Assembly (NCBI RefSeq): GCF_951230135.1
Contig: NZ_CATNVC010000004.1
Coordinates: forward strand, 62,001 to 126,000
Length of the DNA stretch: 64,000 bases
Origin: Butyricicoccus sp. Marseille-Q5471
GTDB lineage: Bacteria > Bacillota > Clostridia > Oscillospirales > Butyricicoccaceae
Direction: 5' to 3'
Part shown: piece after piece, positions 24,712 through 33,274 of the stretch
How the letters are laid out: every line of letters begins with the position of its first letter
Position numbering within the stretch: position 1 is the first letter of the stretch
Translations under genes and position numbers: made by a program
The notes under the pieces: model-generated
Told to the model about the DNA's origin: nothing
The model's database searches: none
The model's input: only the letters and a program-made list of their open reading frames with translations

Positions 24712-24717
24712 TATAAT
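24689..24717 (+). promoter_or_regulatory. Promoter of tRNA-Leu
   Basis: -35 TTGACT (24689-24694), a 17-base spacer and -10 TATAAT (24712-24717) lie 10 bases before the tRNA. Confidence 0.85.
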
Positions 24718-24727
24718 ACAGGAGCAT

Positions 24728-24814
24728 GCCGCCATGGCGGAACTGGTAGACGCAGGGGACTTAAAATCCCCCGGTGTTATAACCGTGCCGGTTCGATTCC
24801 GGCTGGCGGCACCA
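24728..24814 (+). tRNA. tRNA-Leu (anticodon UAA)
   Basis: The 87-base gene has acceptor stem GCCGCCA / TGGCGGC and anticodon loop CTTAAAA (anticodon TAA). A long class II variable arm (CGGTGTTATAACCG), T-loop GGTTCGATTCC and an encoded CCA end are present. Own promoter upstream and terminator downstream. Confidence 0.97.
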
Positions 24815-24865
24815 AACAGGATTCTGTAACTCTTTCAGAGAGAAACAGAGTCCTGTTTTAATTTT
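24815..24865 (+). terminator. Terminator after tRNA-Leu
   Basis: AACAGGATTCTGT pairs with ACAGAGTCCTGTT (one G-T pair), followed by TTAATTTTTATTT. The following stretch to 25125 holds a second small hairpin (CCTG..CAGG before TTTTTT near 24925) and no gene. Confidence 0.8.
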
Positions 24866-25125
24866 TATTTGAAAATCGGAACAAAATATACAGGATTCTC
24901 ATACAGTTAAAACGCCTGTCTCTGCAGGTTTTTTCGGCCGCTGGCATGCCATTTCTCCAAGATTTCTCCAAAACACTTGACAATTTCTCTTCGGCCTAGA
25001 AAAAAGAAGAGGTATTTGAATGTGGCAGCGGCCACAGCATCTCATATCTCATTTCGCAGCCCCACGCGCTGATTCAGTTGCCATTAGTGAAATAAGCACC
25101 CTTGCCACTTGTATCTTCCTGATTC

Positions 25126-25153
25126 TTGAAGTATCATTGAACTATAGTATGAT
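25126..25153 (+). promoter_or_regulatory. Possible promoter of the LuxR membrane regulator
   Basis: -35 TTGAAG and -10 TATGAT lie 16 bases apart, about 58 bases before the chosen start codon. The match is modest. Confidence 0.35.
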
Positions 25154-25211
25154 AATGGTGGTATGTACAGACAAACTGCTTGACGACAAAGGAGGGATTG
25201 TCATCAAAGAG

Positions 25212-26636
25212 ATGCTGCACCATATAGCCGACAGACTCCAAACCGTACGTAAGCCGGGGGCGGTTCTGTCCCCGCGCTCCATTCGCAGGGAATCGCTGCC
25301 GTATTTCGCAGGGTGGATTATCATTTTCACCTGGCTCTACTGCTATTTCCTGCCCAACGGCAATCTGTTGTTCTTGGACGGGGGTGCGCTCACCGGCCAT
25401 GAGCGCACCGCAACCTATATCTGGCTTATCGTCTGCCCGCTGATTACCACCTTTTCAAAGGGTGTCCGCTATGTGCCTGTCACAATTTACAGCGTAGCAG
25501 CGGCGATGCTCAGCTTTGTTCTGCTCACTTTTTTTAAGTTCTCTATGGCAATGGTCTTTTGGCTTGAACTGATTATCGCGGTAGCAGTGGGGCATATTTT
25601 TGCATCCTGCGGCTATGGCTTTTTCATGATGCTGAATAACGCAGAAAAGTTTTACTCCATGATCCTTGGCATTTTTGTCCCCAAATTGCTCATGATGATT
25701 CATCCGTTGGTAGCCGGTTATCTGAAAGGGATTTCCTTTTCCGCATTTATTCTTTTTTGCTGCCTACTGTCCATGCTAGTCTGCTCCGTCTATTTCACGT
25801 GCGAGCGAAGTTTAGTCCCAAATGTGGAGAAAAATCCGTTCCCCAGGCAAGGGTGGTCACTGATGGCTCTCGTATTTGTTATCCTTGCGTTTAATGATGT
25901 AATCGCGCCGCTGCTGCTATTTGAGATGAAAAACACATTGAAGCTTCCCTTGGCATTTTGGTATTTCGGGGGCATCGTCGCGGGGCTGTGCCTGGTTCTT
26001 TTGTTGCAAAAGCAATGGAAACTTAACCTTTGCACCATGCTCAACCTCTCCCTGGCGCTACTGACCATTGGCTTTGTCATCGGAGTTGTGGCGGAGCATT
26101 ATATCGCCGCCGCTCTCATCTGCACAGTCTGCTTTGGACTTGCCTATTCCATAGGTCTGGTCAATATCTACTATCTGGCGGGTTTTATGGCAAAAAAGTT
26201 TCAAAACATCACTTTTTATCGTGTGGGCATCATTCTTTCTGCCGTTTACTATTTCTATGGCTTTGGCAGTATGCGGTTATTCAAACATGCGCTGCCCATT
26301 CTCAGCACGTTGTCGGTCTGCATCCTAATCCTGTTTTTCCTACTCTCGCCGCTGTTTGTGCGGCTGCTGTACAGCGGTGAGTGGATTGACGATAGCTACC
26401 GTCAGGACGTGAACTTTGAAAGTCGCCTGCGCGCCAGACTCAAAGACCTTCGGCTCTCCCCAAAGGAAACCGAGGTATGCGAGCTATTGCTGCGTGGCTA
26501 CACCCTGCGTCAGACTGCCGCCATGCTCGAAATTGCTTACCCAACCGCCAACACTTACTGCACGGCACTTTACCGCAAGCTCTGCATCAACAGCCGCACC
26601 GAGCTTACACTGCTCTTTAAGGAATTTATCGAGTAA
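25212..26636 (+). CDS. Membrane-embedded LuxR-type regulator (MFS-like sensor plus HTH)
   Basis: This 474-residue protein has about 12 hydrophobic segments (for example IIIFTWLYCYFL and FMMLNNAEKFYSMILG onward) in residues 30-400, resembling a transporter-like sensor. A C-terminal LuxR/GerE HTH follows (about 410-470: LRLSPKETEVCELLLRGYTLRQTAAMLEI). Such receptors are numerous in some gut Actinobacteria and Clostridia and are thought to sense small molecules while tethered to the membrane. I chose ATG 25212 because the region before it contains the possible promoter; an AAAGGAGGG lies 16 bases upstream, rather far. Its HTH closely resembles that of the gene at 26807 (GYTLRQTA against GYTLQETA), suggesting a shared target. 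Confidence 0.78.
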   Translation: MLHHIADRLQTVRKPGAVLSPRSIRRESLPYFAGWIIIFTWLYCYFLPNGNLLFLDGGALTGHERTATYIWLIVCPLITTFSKGVRYVPVTIYSVAAAMLSFVLLTFFKFSMAMVFWLELIIAVAVGHIFASCGYGFFMMLNNAEKFYSMILGIFVPKLLMMIHPLVAGYLKGISFSAFILFCCLLSMLVCSVYFTCERSLVPNVEKNPFPRQGWSLMALVFVILAFNDVIAPLLLFEMKNTLKLPLAFWYFGGIVAGLCLVLLLQKQWKLNLCTMLNLSLALLTIGFVIGVVAEHYIAAALICTVCFGLAYSIGLVNIYYLAGFMAKKFQNITFYRVGIILSAVYYFYGFGSMRLFKHALPILSTLSVCILILFFLLSPLFVRLLYSGEWIDDSYRQDVNFESRLRARLKDLRLSPKETEVCELLLRGYTLRQTAAMLEIAYPTANTYCTALYRKLCINSRTELTLLFKEFIE

Positions 26637-26670
26637 CGCTACATATAGAATGTGCAGATAAAAAGACGCA

Positions 26671-26716
26671 AAATACAGTACCTCATTAGAACTAATGAGG
26701 TACTGTATTTTTGTTT
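26671..26716 (+). terminator. Terminator after the LuxR membrane regulator
   Basis: AAATACAGTACCTCATTAG pairs perfectly with CTAATGAGGTACTGTATTT around a two-base centre, followed by TTGTTTT. It is symmetric and can act in both directions. Confidence 0.85.
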
Positions 26717-26806
26717 TCAGATAAACTAATGAATTGTGTGTCATCCGTTTTCCTTGCAGAATGAACTTGCCAAAGCAAATTTAACGTTGGGAGGCGAACA
26801 GATGAT

Positions 26807-27088
26807 ATGTCGTTTTGGGAACAGCTAAAAAAGCAGTTTAGAAAACCGGTCAGACCTGATTCTATCAAAGCCGAGGGCGCACAGCCGTTGGGGTTGACAC
26901 CAAGGGAGATGGATGTCTTTCGGCTCCTCTTGGATGGCTACACCCTGCAAGAAACAGCCAATCAGCTTGGGGTAAAATACTCTACCGTTAATACCCATAT
27001 GACGGCAATCTACAAGAAATTGGGTGTTACCTCCCGAGCGGAGCTGATTATCCGCTATCGCGATTTTGAACAGGAGAATGACACATGA
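26807..27088 (+). CDS. Small LuxR-type HTH protein
   Basis: The 93-residue protein consists of a basic N-terminal helix (WEQLKKQFRKP) and a complete LuxR/GerE HTH (about 28-90: LTPREMDVFRLLLDGYTLQETANQLGV and YKKLGVTSRAELI). It has no sensor or receiver domain. Without a signal input it may act as a free DNA-binding partner or competitor of the membrane regulator upstream. It has a GGGAGG site 12 bases before ATG 26807. It is the first gene of a same-strand run of seven genes with gaps of 12 to 61 bases. Confidence 0.85.
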   Translation: MSFWEQLKKQFRKPVRPDSIKAEGAQPLGLTPREMDVFRLLLDGYTLQETANQLGVKYSTVNTHMTAIYKKLGVTSRAELIIRYRDFEQENDT

Positions 27089-27149
27089 ATCGAAATAAAA
27101 GAAGCTGTAAATTGTGGGAACGGAAGCTGTGGAAGTGCAGGTGAAGGAA

Positions 27150-28265
27150 ATGATGAAACAAATTGCAGCCTTGTTGTCCGCACTGCTGATTTTGTCCGGC
27201 TGCTCAAACGCAGCTGTGCAGAATGCGCAGGACAGCCACACCGCAGACAGTTCGGAAAACACGCCAGAGCACTTAACGCTATATCCTCATGCAGTAGAAA
27301 TGCCGGTAGGGCGTATCCTAAAGCTCAAGACCTCCACCGTGCCGGCAGATGCCGCTGTACAGTGGGAAACGGCGGATGCGGCTTTGCTTGACATCAGCGA
27401 GGATGGAACCTTGACTGCGAAGGCGGCAGGAGAAACCACGGTTACCGCGAAAGCAGGAGATAAAGCCGCCAGCTGTGCGGCGAGAGTGACCGCCGAAGGG
27501 TTAACACTGCTCTGGAGCGGCAGTCTGCCGCCCGAAGAGCCGCCGCTACCGCCCGACCGGCCAGACGATTCCCCAGAGACTCAGGGCGAGGAACCCGAGA
27601 TTCCCGTGGAGGTGCCGGACGATGTGATTACCGTAGAAACAATACCCGAGCTTGACGAATATCTCTGGAAAATCAAGATTGATACGCAATACCCTACCAC
27701 CGTGACCAATGACGGCATAACCTTGGATGCTGATGTTCATATCAAGTTCATTGTGGAAAAAAAGGGCGGCAAAACACCTCTTGGTACATATCACGGCATT
27801 TTCTACGGTGACGCTGACTTAAACCGCGAAAAACTGCTGGCCTTTATGAATGCACAATTGGCAGGCGCCGGAGAGGTGATTGATTATCAGGAGCACGATA
27901 CTGCCGAGGAAAGTCCCATCACCGTGGAGGTTGTGAAAATGGACAATGCCGCTTACCACGCGGTGATCGTTCCCCATCCCGACCCCAACAGCATCACGCA
28001 GCAGCTTCCCGTAGCACATCTGCCGGGAAGCTTAATGGCTCTGGGCGAGCTGACCAGTCCCATTACTGTCAGCGGCAGCTATACGTATCAAGTTGGCGGC
28101 ATTACTGCAACCGCGCCATTCGGCGGTACGAATGCGGAAAGCCAGCCCTATGCCCTTGATATATACGGCCGCTACGCTACGGTGCGATTCCCGGCAGCGG
28201 AACAGAACGGCCTTGCCCAATGCAGTGCCGATGGCACGTTCTCCCGCAGTCCTATCTTCCCATAA
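27150..28265 (+). CDS. Lipoprotein with BIG2 immunoglobulin-like domain
   Basis: The 371-residue protein begins with a lipoprotein signal peptide (MMKQIAALLSALLILSGCSN; lipobox LSGC, Cys near residue 18). A bacterial Ig-like group 2 domain follows (about 50-115: LKLKTSTVPADAAVQWETAD and TLTAKAAGETTVTAKAG). A Pro/Glu-rich linker and an unrecognised domain of about 200 residues complete it. It would be anchored in the outer leaflet of the cytoplasmic membrane. The start is ATG 27150 or the adjacent ATG 27153, with GGTGAAGG upstream. It is co-transcribed with the SLH genes and probably part of the same cell-surface assembly. Confidence 0.75.
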   Translation: MMKQIAALLSALLILSGCSNAAVQNAQDSHTADSSENTPEHLTLYPHAVEMPVGRILKLKTSTVPADAAVQWETADAALLDISEDGTLTAKAAGETTVTAKAGDKAASCAARVTAEGLTLLWSGSLPPEEPPLPPDRPDDSPETQGEEPEIPVEVPDDVITVETIPELDEYLWKIKIDTQYPTTVTNDGITLDADVHIKFIVEKKGGKTPLGTYHGIFYGDADLNREKLLAFMNAQLAGAGEVIDYQEHDTAEESPITVEVVKMDNAAYHAVIVPHPDPNSITQQLPVAHLPGSLMALGELTSPITVSGSYTYQVGGITATAPFGGTNAESQPYALDIYGRYATVRFPAAEQNGLAQCSADGTFSRSPIFP

Positions 28266-28322
28266 TCACAACTGCCCGATGCGTGTGGTTGACGCTGCGT
28301 TTTACTGAGAAAGGAAGCAAAC

Positions 28323-29381
28323 ATGAAAGCGAAAATGATTGCCCTTGCCGCAGCCCTGTGTTTGGCAGCGATTTGCATGCCGCAAATCGCCTTTGCAGAA
28401 GCCAAGGCGGCAGACTACCGGAATTACAGCGATTGGGCATACCCTGAGCTGGAAAAAGCCGAGTCTGTCGGCCTCATAACCGACCGGGTTCGCGGTAACA
28501 TGAAAGCGAATGTCACCCGTGAGGAGTTTGCCGAACTCATGGCCAATCTGGGCGAGAGTTTTTACGACCTCTCCTCTCTGGAGCTGAATCCAAACACCTT
28601 TACAGATACCCAAAACCCCCGCATTCTGCTCGCCTATGAGATGGCGGTTGTAAACGGTGTGGGCGGCGGCAGATTTGACCCCAACGGAAACGCCACGCGC
28701 GAGCAAATTGCCGCCATGCTCGGGCGGGCAGTGCTTGTGCTTGCACCGGATGCGGACACCACCTATGACGTGCGCCGCATGTTCACCGATCAAGACCAAA
28801 TCGCCCCCTATGCCCTGCCCTTTGTGCTGTATCTCACGCAATATGAGGTCATCGGCGGCATGGGAGACGGGCGTTTCGCCCCGACGGAGCCCTGCACGCG
28901 GGAGCAGGCCGTGGTGATGACCGTGCGGCTGTACGAAGCTCTGGGTGGTGCAGTACCGGAGGTGACTACACCGCCGGCACAGGTCAATCAAAGCATTGTC
29001 GGCTCCTGGTCCTCCGAGGGGCCGAACGTAGACTATTTTGACGCCTACGGCAAGCTGATTCAGAGCGCTTACAGCGGAACCTATTATCGGTTTAACGCCG
29101 ACGGAACCTTCAAATATATGTTGGGCGGCTCCGGCTGGGTGGCCAGCGGCCTCCTCCTCTGGCAGGGAAGATACGCTGTTTCGGGAAATACCATTGCACT
29201 GACCGGCATTAAAGAGAGCTGGAGTCCCTTTGGCAGCGGCCAACAGGCAGCCTATTCGGACAAAAGCGTGGCCGATGCCCGGCTTCTGTTTGTATTTGAA
29301 GCGGATGGACGCCTGACACTGACCGAGGATGACAATATCGGCATCGAAAAGAGCTTTTATCGAATCAACCAACAGGAATGA
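28323..29381 (+). CDS. Secreted SLH-domain protein with C-terminal lipocalin-like region
   Basis: The 352-residue protein has a signal peptide (cleavage after IAFA, about 25) and three S-layer homology repeats (about 33-205: YSDWAYPELEKAESVGLI, GGGRFDPNGNATREQIAAML, MGDGRFAPTEPCTREQAVVM) that should bind secondary cell-wall polymer. The C-terminal 130 residues (IVGSWSSEGPNVDYFD, TYYRFNADGTFKYML, GRYAVSGNTIAL, FYRINQ) read as a beta-rich domain like the small barrel proteins that begin with a GxW motif. It has an AAAGGAAG ribosome site. It is the first of three SLH genes in tandem. Confidence 0.85.
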   Translation: MKAKMIALAAALCLAAICMPQIAFAEAKAADYRNYSDWAYPELEKAESVGLITDRVRGNMKANVTREEFAELMANLGESFYDLSSLELNPNTFTDTQNPRILLAYEMAVVNGVGGGRFDPNGNATREQIAAMLGRAVLVLAPDADTTYDVRRMFTDQDQIAPYALPFVLYLTQYEVIGGMGDGRFAPTEPCTREQAVVMTVRLYEALGGAVPEVTTPPAQVNQSIVGSWSSEGPNVDYFDAYGKLIQSAYSGTYYRFNADGTFKYMLGGSGWVASGLLLWQGRYAVSGNTIALTGIKESWSPFGSGQQAAYSDKSVADARLLFVFEADGRLTLTEDDNIGIEKSFYRINQQE

Positions 29382-29398
29382 GTACAAGGAGATAGGTT

Positions 29399-30631
29399 AT
29401 GAAACCGAAGGCAACCGCATTTGCATTGGTGCTTGCATTGCTGCTGGCCCTTCCTCTGTCTGCGGCAGCGGCTGATAGCAACGTGATTCACCCCGCCCCT
29501 GCCGTTAGCGTTACCGTCACCGGTGAGGAGGCGGATGGCAGGACAATGCCGCTCTATCTGTTCATCAGCTTTTCTATCCCCCAGAGCGTGCAGGACTTAG
29601 CAATGGATGATGCCTATCGCGTGGGCTATGTCATTGAATACCGCATTGCGGACGGTCCGTGGCAGCTCCATAACGAGGACTGGGAAAAGCGGGTGGATCT
29701 CACTTACAGTAACAGCCCCACCTCCGTGTTCTTCAGCTTGGATATCAAGGGGGTCCAGCACGAAACGATAGGCCTCACAAGCACGGATTTTTACAGGGAG
29801 AAAGAATTGTCTGCCGAACACGAAAAACGTCTGGGAGAGCTTGCTGCCGCCGACGATTTTGATGGTTTTAGCGTATATTTGAATACGATAGACCCTTTTG
29901 GCTTTTATAAGAATTGGGTCTATACCTTTCGCGTGCGATTCTATTCATTCCTGAAAGTAATGGGTGGCAGTGACTATGCCGTCATGCAGCTTTCTCCTTA
30001 TTCCGGCGAAGTGCGTGTAAACGGTCTTGGAACCTTTACCGCAGGCGGAACAAGCTCCAATCCTGATGCATTTTGGACAAACGCGTCTCCATGGGCGGCC
30101 GATGAACTCAAACAAGCATATAAGAACAACCTTATTCCGGCATCTCTGATAGGTGTCGACCTGACGCAGCCGGTTACGCGAGCAGAATTTGCACAAGTTG
30201 TGATGGCCGTATACGGTGCAATTGCCGAAGATCCGCAGGCTTATGACTACGATAGCGCACCCTCTCCATTTTCCGATGTCGTGTTGGGGGAAACACAAGG
30301 GGGTTGGGAAATCATTTCCGCAACGCGGTTGGGCATCGTTTACGGGGTCGGAGGCAGAAAATTTGCGCCCGACCTGCAATTAACCCAGCAAGAGCTGGCA
30401 ACGATGCTGTTCCGATGCATTCAAGTTTCTTTGCCGGAGGAACGCTTAAGTGCCGCTCCTCCCTCTCATTTCAATGACAGCGAGCAGATTGCCGCATGGG
30501 CTGTTGATGCGGTTTCCTATTTGTCGTCCGAAGACATCATTAGAGGTTCGGCCGGTGCTTTCATGCCGCTCCATTCCTGTTCAAGAGAGGCGGCGCTGCT
30601 GCTTGCCAATCGCATCTGTCATTCATATTAA
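29399..30631 (+). CDS. Secreted SLH-domain surface protein 2
   Basis: The 410-residue protein has a signal peptide (about 1-25, ending SAAAA) and an N-terminal domain of about 200 residues (VSVTVTGEEADGRTMPLYLF, VIEYRIADGPW) that I do not recognise. Three SLH repeats follow (about 215-410: TNASPWAADELKQAYKNNLI, VYGVGGRKFAPDLQLTQQEL, FNDSEQIAAWAVDAVSYL). The N-terminal domain is related to that of the next gene (both have a Y(V/Y)(I/F)EY/EFxxxxGxW motif). Its AAGGAGATAG site lies 17 bases after the previous stop, so translation is probably coupled. Confidence 0.85.
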   Translation: MKPKATAFALVLALLLALPLSAAAADSNVIHPAPAVSVTVTGEEADGRTMPLYLFISFSIPQSVQDLAMDDAYRVGYVIEYRIADGPWQLHNEDWEKRVDLTYSNSPTSVFFSLDIKGVQHETIGLTSTDFYREKELSAEHEKRLGELAAADDFDGFSVYLNTIDPFGFYKNWVYTFRVRFYSFLKVMGGSDYAVMQLSPYSGEVRVNGLGTFTAGGTSSNPDAFWTNASPWAADELKQAYKNNLIPASLIGVDLTQPVTRAEFAQVVMAVYGAIAEDPQAYDYDSAPSPFSDVVLGETQGGWEIISATRLGIVYGVGGRKFAPDLQLTQQELATMLFRCIQVSLPEERLSAAPPSHFNDSEQIAAWAVDAVSYLSSEDIIRGSAGAFMPLHSCSREAALLLANRICHSY

Positions 30632-30662
30632 ATAAAGCTGTTTTTAGGAAAGGACGCGTACC

Positions 30663-32255
30663 ATGAAAACAAAAACATTATCCCTTGCACTGGTTTTTAT
30701 GCTGGTGCTAACCATGCTCCCCACGATCGCCTTTGCTTCCGGTGATCCTAAGGTGGATGCGCCGCAGAACGTGGCGGTTTATGAAATTGCTGCAAACGAT
30801 GGCCAAACAATCGGGCTTGGCCTCAAGCTCACCTTTGACCAAACCTTTTTAAAGGCTGTCACCCCTGTGGGGGAGGATAGCTACGGCCCATACTGTGCCC
30901 GCATCTACTACGAGTTCAAGGTGGATAACGGAAACTGGTTCGCTCTGCCGGACAGCTATTACGACTCCTTTTGGAGCAGCAGCTACGGCACCGGAGGCAG
31001 CACCTACAACAATGCATTCTTCGTCTACTTCCAACCTGGATACGGGGCGCAGAACCGAGGGGAGGAATTCTTCTCCGGCTTCCAGCCCATGCTGAAAAAG
31101 ACCGTGGTGGATGACGAAGCCGACTCTTATATTCTGGACGGAGTCAATCACATGTTGGAAGCGCGGGTGCGCTATGAAATGGTTTCCGCCGAGGATTATG
31201 AGGCGGCTGCCATCTATCCCTCTGCTTGGTCTGCCGTCAAATGGGGCAAGGGCGCGGCAGTAGAAAAGCCTAAGTCATTCCCGACCGCTCCTGTACTCTC
31301 GGGCATCAATGTGCAGCTTTCCGGCATTGACAAGCGGCCCCAAGTGAAATTCACAGTCAAACACCCCGATGATGTGATGAACGCTGCAACCAATCCCACA
31401 GGTCTCGCCTGTTTTCGACTTGAGGTCAGCTATGACAAGGGGACATGGCAGCACGATATGACGCAAACGGTCTCCTGGCTCTTCGCCAGCGGCGAGAGTT
31501 GGACGGATTTACCCGCGCGTCAGGACGGGGAGCAAATCAAAATCGACGCCACTGCCGTTCAGCTTCGCATGCGCTATGAGTGGTACGACGGGCTGACCGA
31601 CGGCCATGCGCCCGTCAACGGTGACGGGACACCCACGTTCGTCTCGCCCTGGTCAAATAGCATCGGCACCAACGCAGATGCATGGAGCAACGCATCCGCT
31701 TGGGCGACGCCGGAACTTGAAAAGGCAAATCAAGCGGGGCTCATCCCCGATTGTCTGAAGGGGCAGGATTTGGCCCGTGACATCACCCGTGCCGAGTTTG
31801 CCGCCCTGTCTGTCCGGCTCTACGAAGTGATGAGCGGCAAGACCGCCACCCCCAATCCGCAGAATCCCTTTACCGATACCGCTGACGCGGAAATCCTCAA
31901 GGCGTATGCTCTCGGTATCACCAAAGGAACCACGCCAACCACCTTTCAGCCCAATCTTCTGATTCCACGGGAGCAGGTTGCAACCATGCTCACCCGTACC
32001 GTGCAGGCGGCGAAGCCCGGCGTCTCGCTTGACGCCGCCGGCGCATTGCAGTTTTCCGATGACGCAATGATTTCCTCTTGGGCGAAAGAAAGCGTCTATT
32101 TCATGGCGAAGCACGAAATCATCAAAGGGGTGGGTGACAATAAATTTGCCCCCAGAAACACCACCGCTGCAGAGCAAGCTGCAGGCTATACCAACGCCAC
32201 CAGAGAGCAGTCCCTTATCATTGCGGTGCGCAGCTTGGAAACGCTCGGGAAATAG
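30663..32255 (+). CDS. Secreted SLH-domain surface protein 3
   Basis: The 530-residue protein has a signal peptide (ending IAFA, about 25), a long N-terminal region with two similar halves (YYEFKVDNGNWFAL near 85 and FRLEVSYDKGTWQHDM near 255), and three SLH repeats at the C-terminus (about 340-530: NASAWATPELEKANQAGLI, FTDTADAEILKAYALGI, FSDDAMISSWAKESVYFM). The duplicated beta-rich halves suggest a modular adhesin or scaffold. It is the largest of the three SLH proteins, with an AAAGGACG ribosome site. No catalytic motif is visible. Confidence 0.85.
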   Translation: MKTKTLSLALVFMLVLTMLPTIAFASGDPKVDAPQNVAVYEIAANDGQTIGLGLKLTFDQTFLKAVTPVGEDSYGPYCARIYYEFKVDNGNWFALPDSYYDSFWSSSYGTGGSTYNNAFFVYFQPGYGAQNRGEEFFSGFQPMLKKTVVDDEADSYILDGVNHMLEARVRYEMVSAEDYEAAAIYPSAWSAVKWGKGAAVEKPKSFPTAPVLSGINVQLSGIDKRPQVKFTVKHPDDVMNAATNPTGLACFRLEVSYDKGTWQHDMTQTVSWLFASGESWTDLPARQDGEQIKIDATAVQLRMRYEWYDGLTDGHAPVNGDGTPTFVSPWSNSIGTNADAWSNASAWATPELEKANQAGLIPDCLKGQDLARDITRAEFAALSVRLYEVMSGKTATPNPQNPFTDTADAEILKAYALGITKGTTPTTFQPNLLIPREQVATMLTRTVQAAKPGVSLDAAGALQFSDDAMISSWAKESVYFMAKHEIIKGVGDNKFAPRNTTAAEQAAGYTNATREQSLIIAVRSLETLGK

Positions 32256-32267
32256 GAGGTATGATGA

Positions 32268-32591
32268 ATGGCCGTCTATAAACAACCGTGCCGACAGTGC
32301 GGCTCGTTGATTTCTCAAGACAGTCGGTTTTGCCCCAAATGCGGCAGTCGTGCACCCTTTGTCGATCTCTGCCCCACCTGCCTGCGGGAAATCCGCCGGG
32401 AGGATATGCGATGCTCCGGCTGCGGCAGGCCACTCCATATTGCCTGTCCCCGATGTGGAAAGCAGACCTTTGTCGGCGAAAAATGTGACGCATGCGGCGG
32501 CAGTCTGTTGAAGCAGTGCCTAAATCCGCGCTGCGGCGAGATGCAGTTTTTTGAGAATGCCAAATGCACTGCCTGCGGCAAAAAACTATAA
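32268..32591 (+). CDS. Multi-zinc-ribbon protein
   Basis: The 107-residue protein contains eight CxxC-like pairs (CRQC, CPKC, CPTC, CSGC, CPRC, CDAC, CLNPRC, CTAC), enough for four stacked zinc ribbons. It has no signal peptide or membrane segment, so it should be cytoplasmic. It probably mediates protein or nucleic-acid contacts. It starts at ATG 32268 behind AGGAGG, 12 bases after the SLH3 stop. Why a cytosolic zinc protein is coupled to surface proteins is unclear. Confidence 0.8.
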   Translation: MAVYKQPCRQCGSLISQDSRFCPKCGSRAPFVDLCPTCLREIRREDMRCSGCGRPLHIACPRCGKQTFVGEKCDACGGSLLKQCLNPRCGEMQFFENAKCTACGKKL

Positions 32592-32608
32592 ATCGGAGGG
32601 ATTTTATC

Positions 32609-33274
32609 ATGATGACAGCATTCACCCGGAATTATGAGGACAACAGCACGGAGGCCGGGTTTCAATTTACTTTTTACTGCGATGTCTGCAACGACGGCTA
32701 CAAGACCAGCTTTATACAATCGGAAACCTCAAAGAAAAACCGCGGACTGCGGGGCTTAGCACGAGGTGCGGGTGCTTTAGGCGGCCTCTTTGGCGGGGCG
32801 CTCGGCAACCTTGGTTATTCGTTGGAGCGAGGCGGAGATATTCTATCCGAACGGTTCGATGGAATGAGTGCCGAATGGCAAAAGGAGCATGAGCAGGCGT
32901 TTGTACGCGCACAAAACGAGGCGCAGCAGCACTTCAGCCGTTGTCACGGCTGCCATCACTGGGTGTGCGCCTCCTGCTTTAATGAAGAGGAAGGCATGTG
33001 TACCGACTGCGCACCTCGGCAGAAAACCGCCGTCGCCAGGGCAAAGGCGCAAGCCATGCAGCGCAATTTGGATGAAGCTGCCGCAGAGCAAACGGTTTGG
33101 AGCGGCAAGCTGGAAACGCAGGTCATCACCTGCCCTGTTTGCGGCAAGCCGGCCGGTGCGGGAAAGTTCTGCCAGAATTGCGGCGCTGGCTTGCAAGCGA
33201 AAAAATGCCCCGCGTGCGGCGCGGCGGTTGCGGACGGGATGCGCTTCTGCGGCGATTGCGGCACAAAGCTTTAG
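32609..33274 (+). CDS. Zinc-ribbon protein with glycine-rich central helix
   Basis: The 221-residue protein has a treble-clef-like N-terminus (FYCDVCNDGYKTSF), a Gly-rich amphipathic stretch (RGAGALGGLFGGALGNLGY, about 50-68), a Cys/His cluster (CHGCHHWVCASCFNEEEGMCTDC, about 114-136, given in parts as CHGC, CASC and CTDC) and two C-terminal zinc ribbons (CPVCGK..CQNCG and CPACG..CGDCG). I chose ATG 32609 behind a GGAGG site. It belongs with the preceding gene at the end of the operon. The Gly-rich segment could insert in or associate with membranes. The function is unknown. Confidence 0.8.
   Translation: MMTAFTRNYEDNSTEAGFQFTFYCDVCNDGYKTSFIQSETSKKNRGLRGLARGAGALGGLFGGALGNLGYSLERGGDILSERFDGMSAEWQKEHEQAFVRAQNEAQQHFSRCHGCHHWVCASCFNEEEGMCTDCAPRQKTAVARAKAQAMQRNLDEAAAEQTVWSGKLETQVITCPVCGKPAGAGKFCQNCGAGLQAKKCPACGAAVADGMRFCGDCGTKL

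Noticed and set aside
25020-25211. An earlier start for the membrane LuxR regulator
   Set aside because: The extra 64 codons overlap a possible promoter, have no ribosome site and do not resemble the receptor family.
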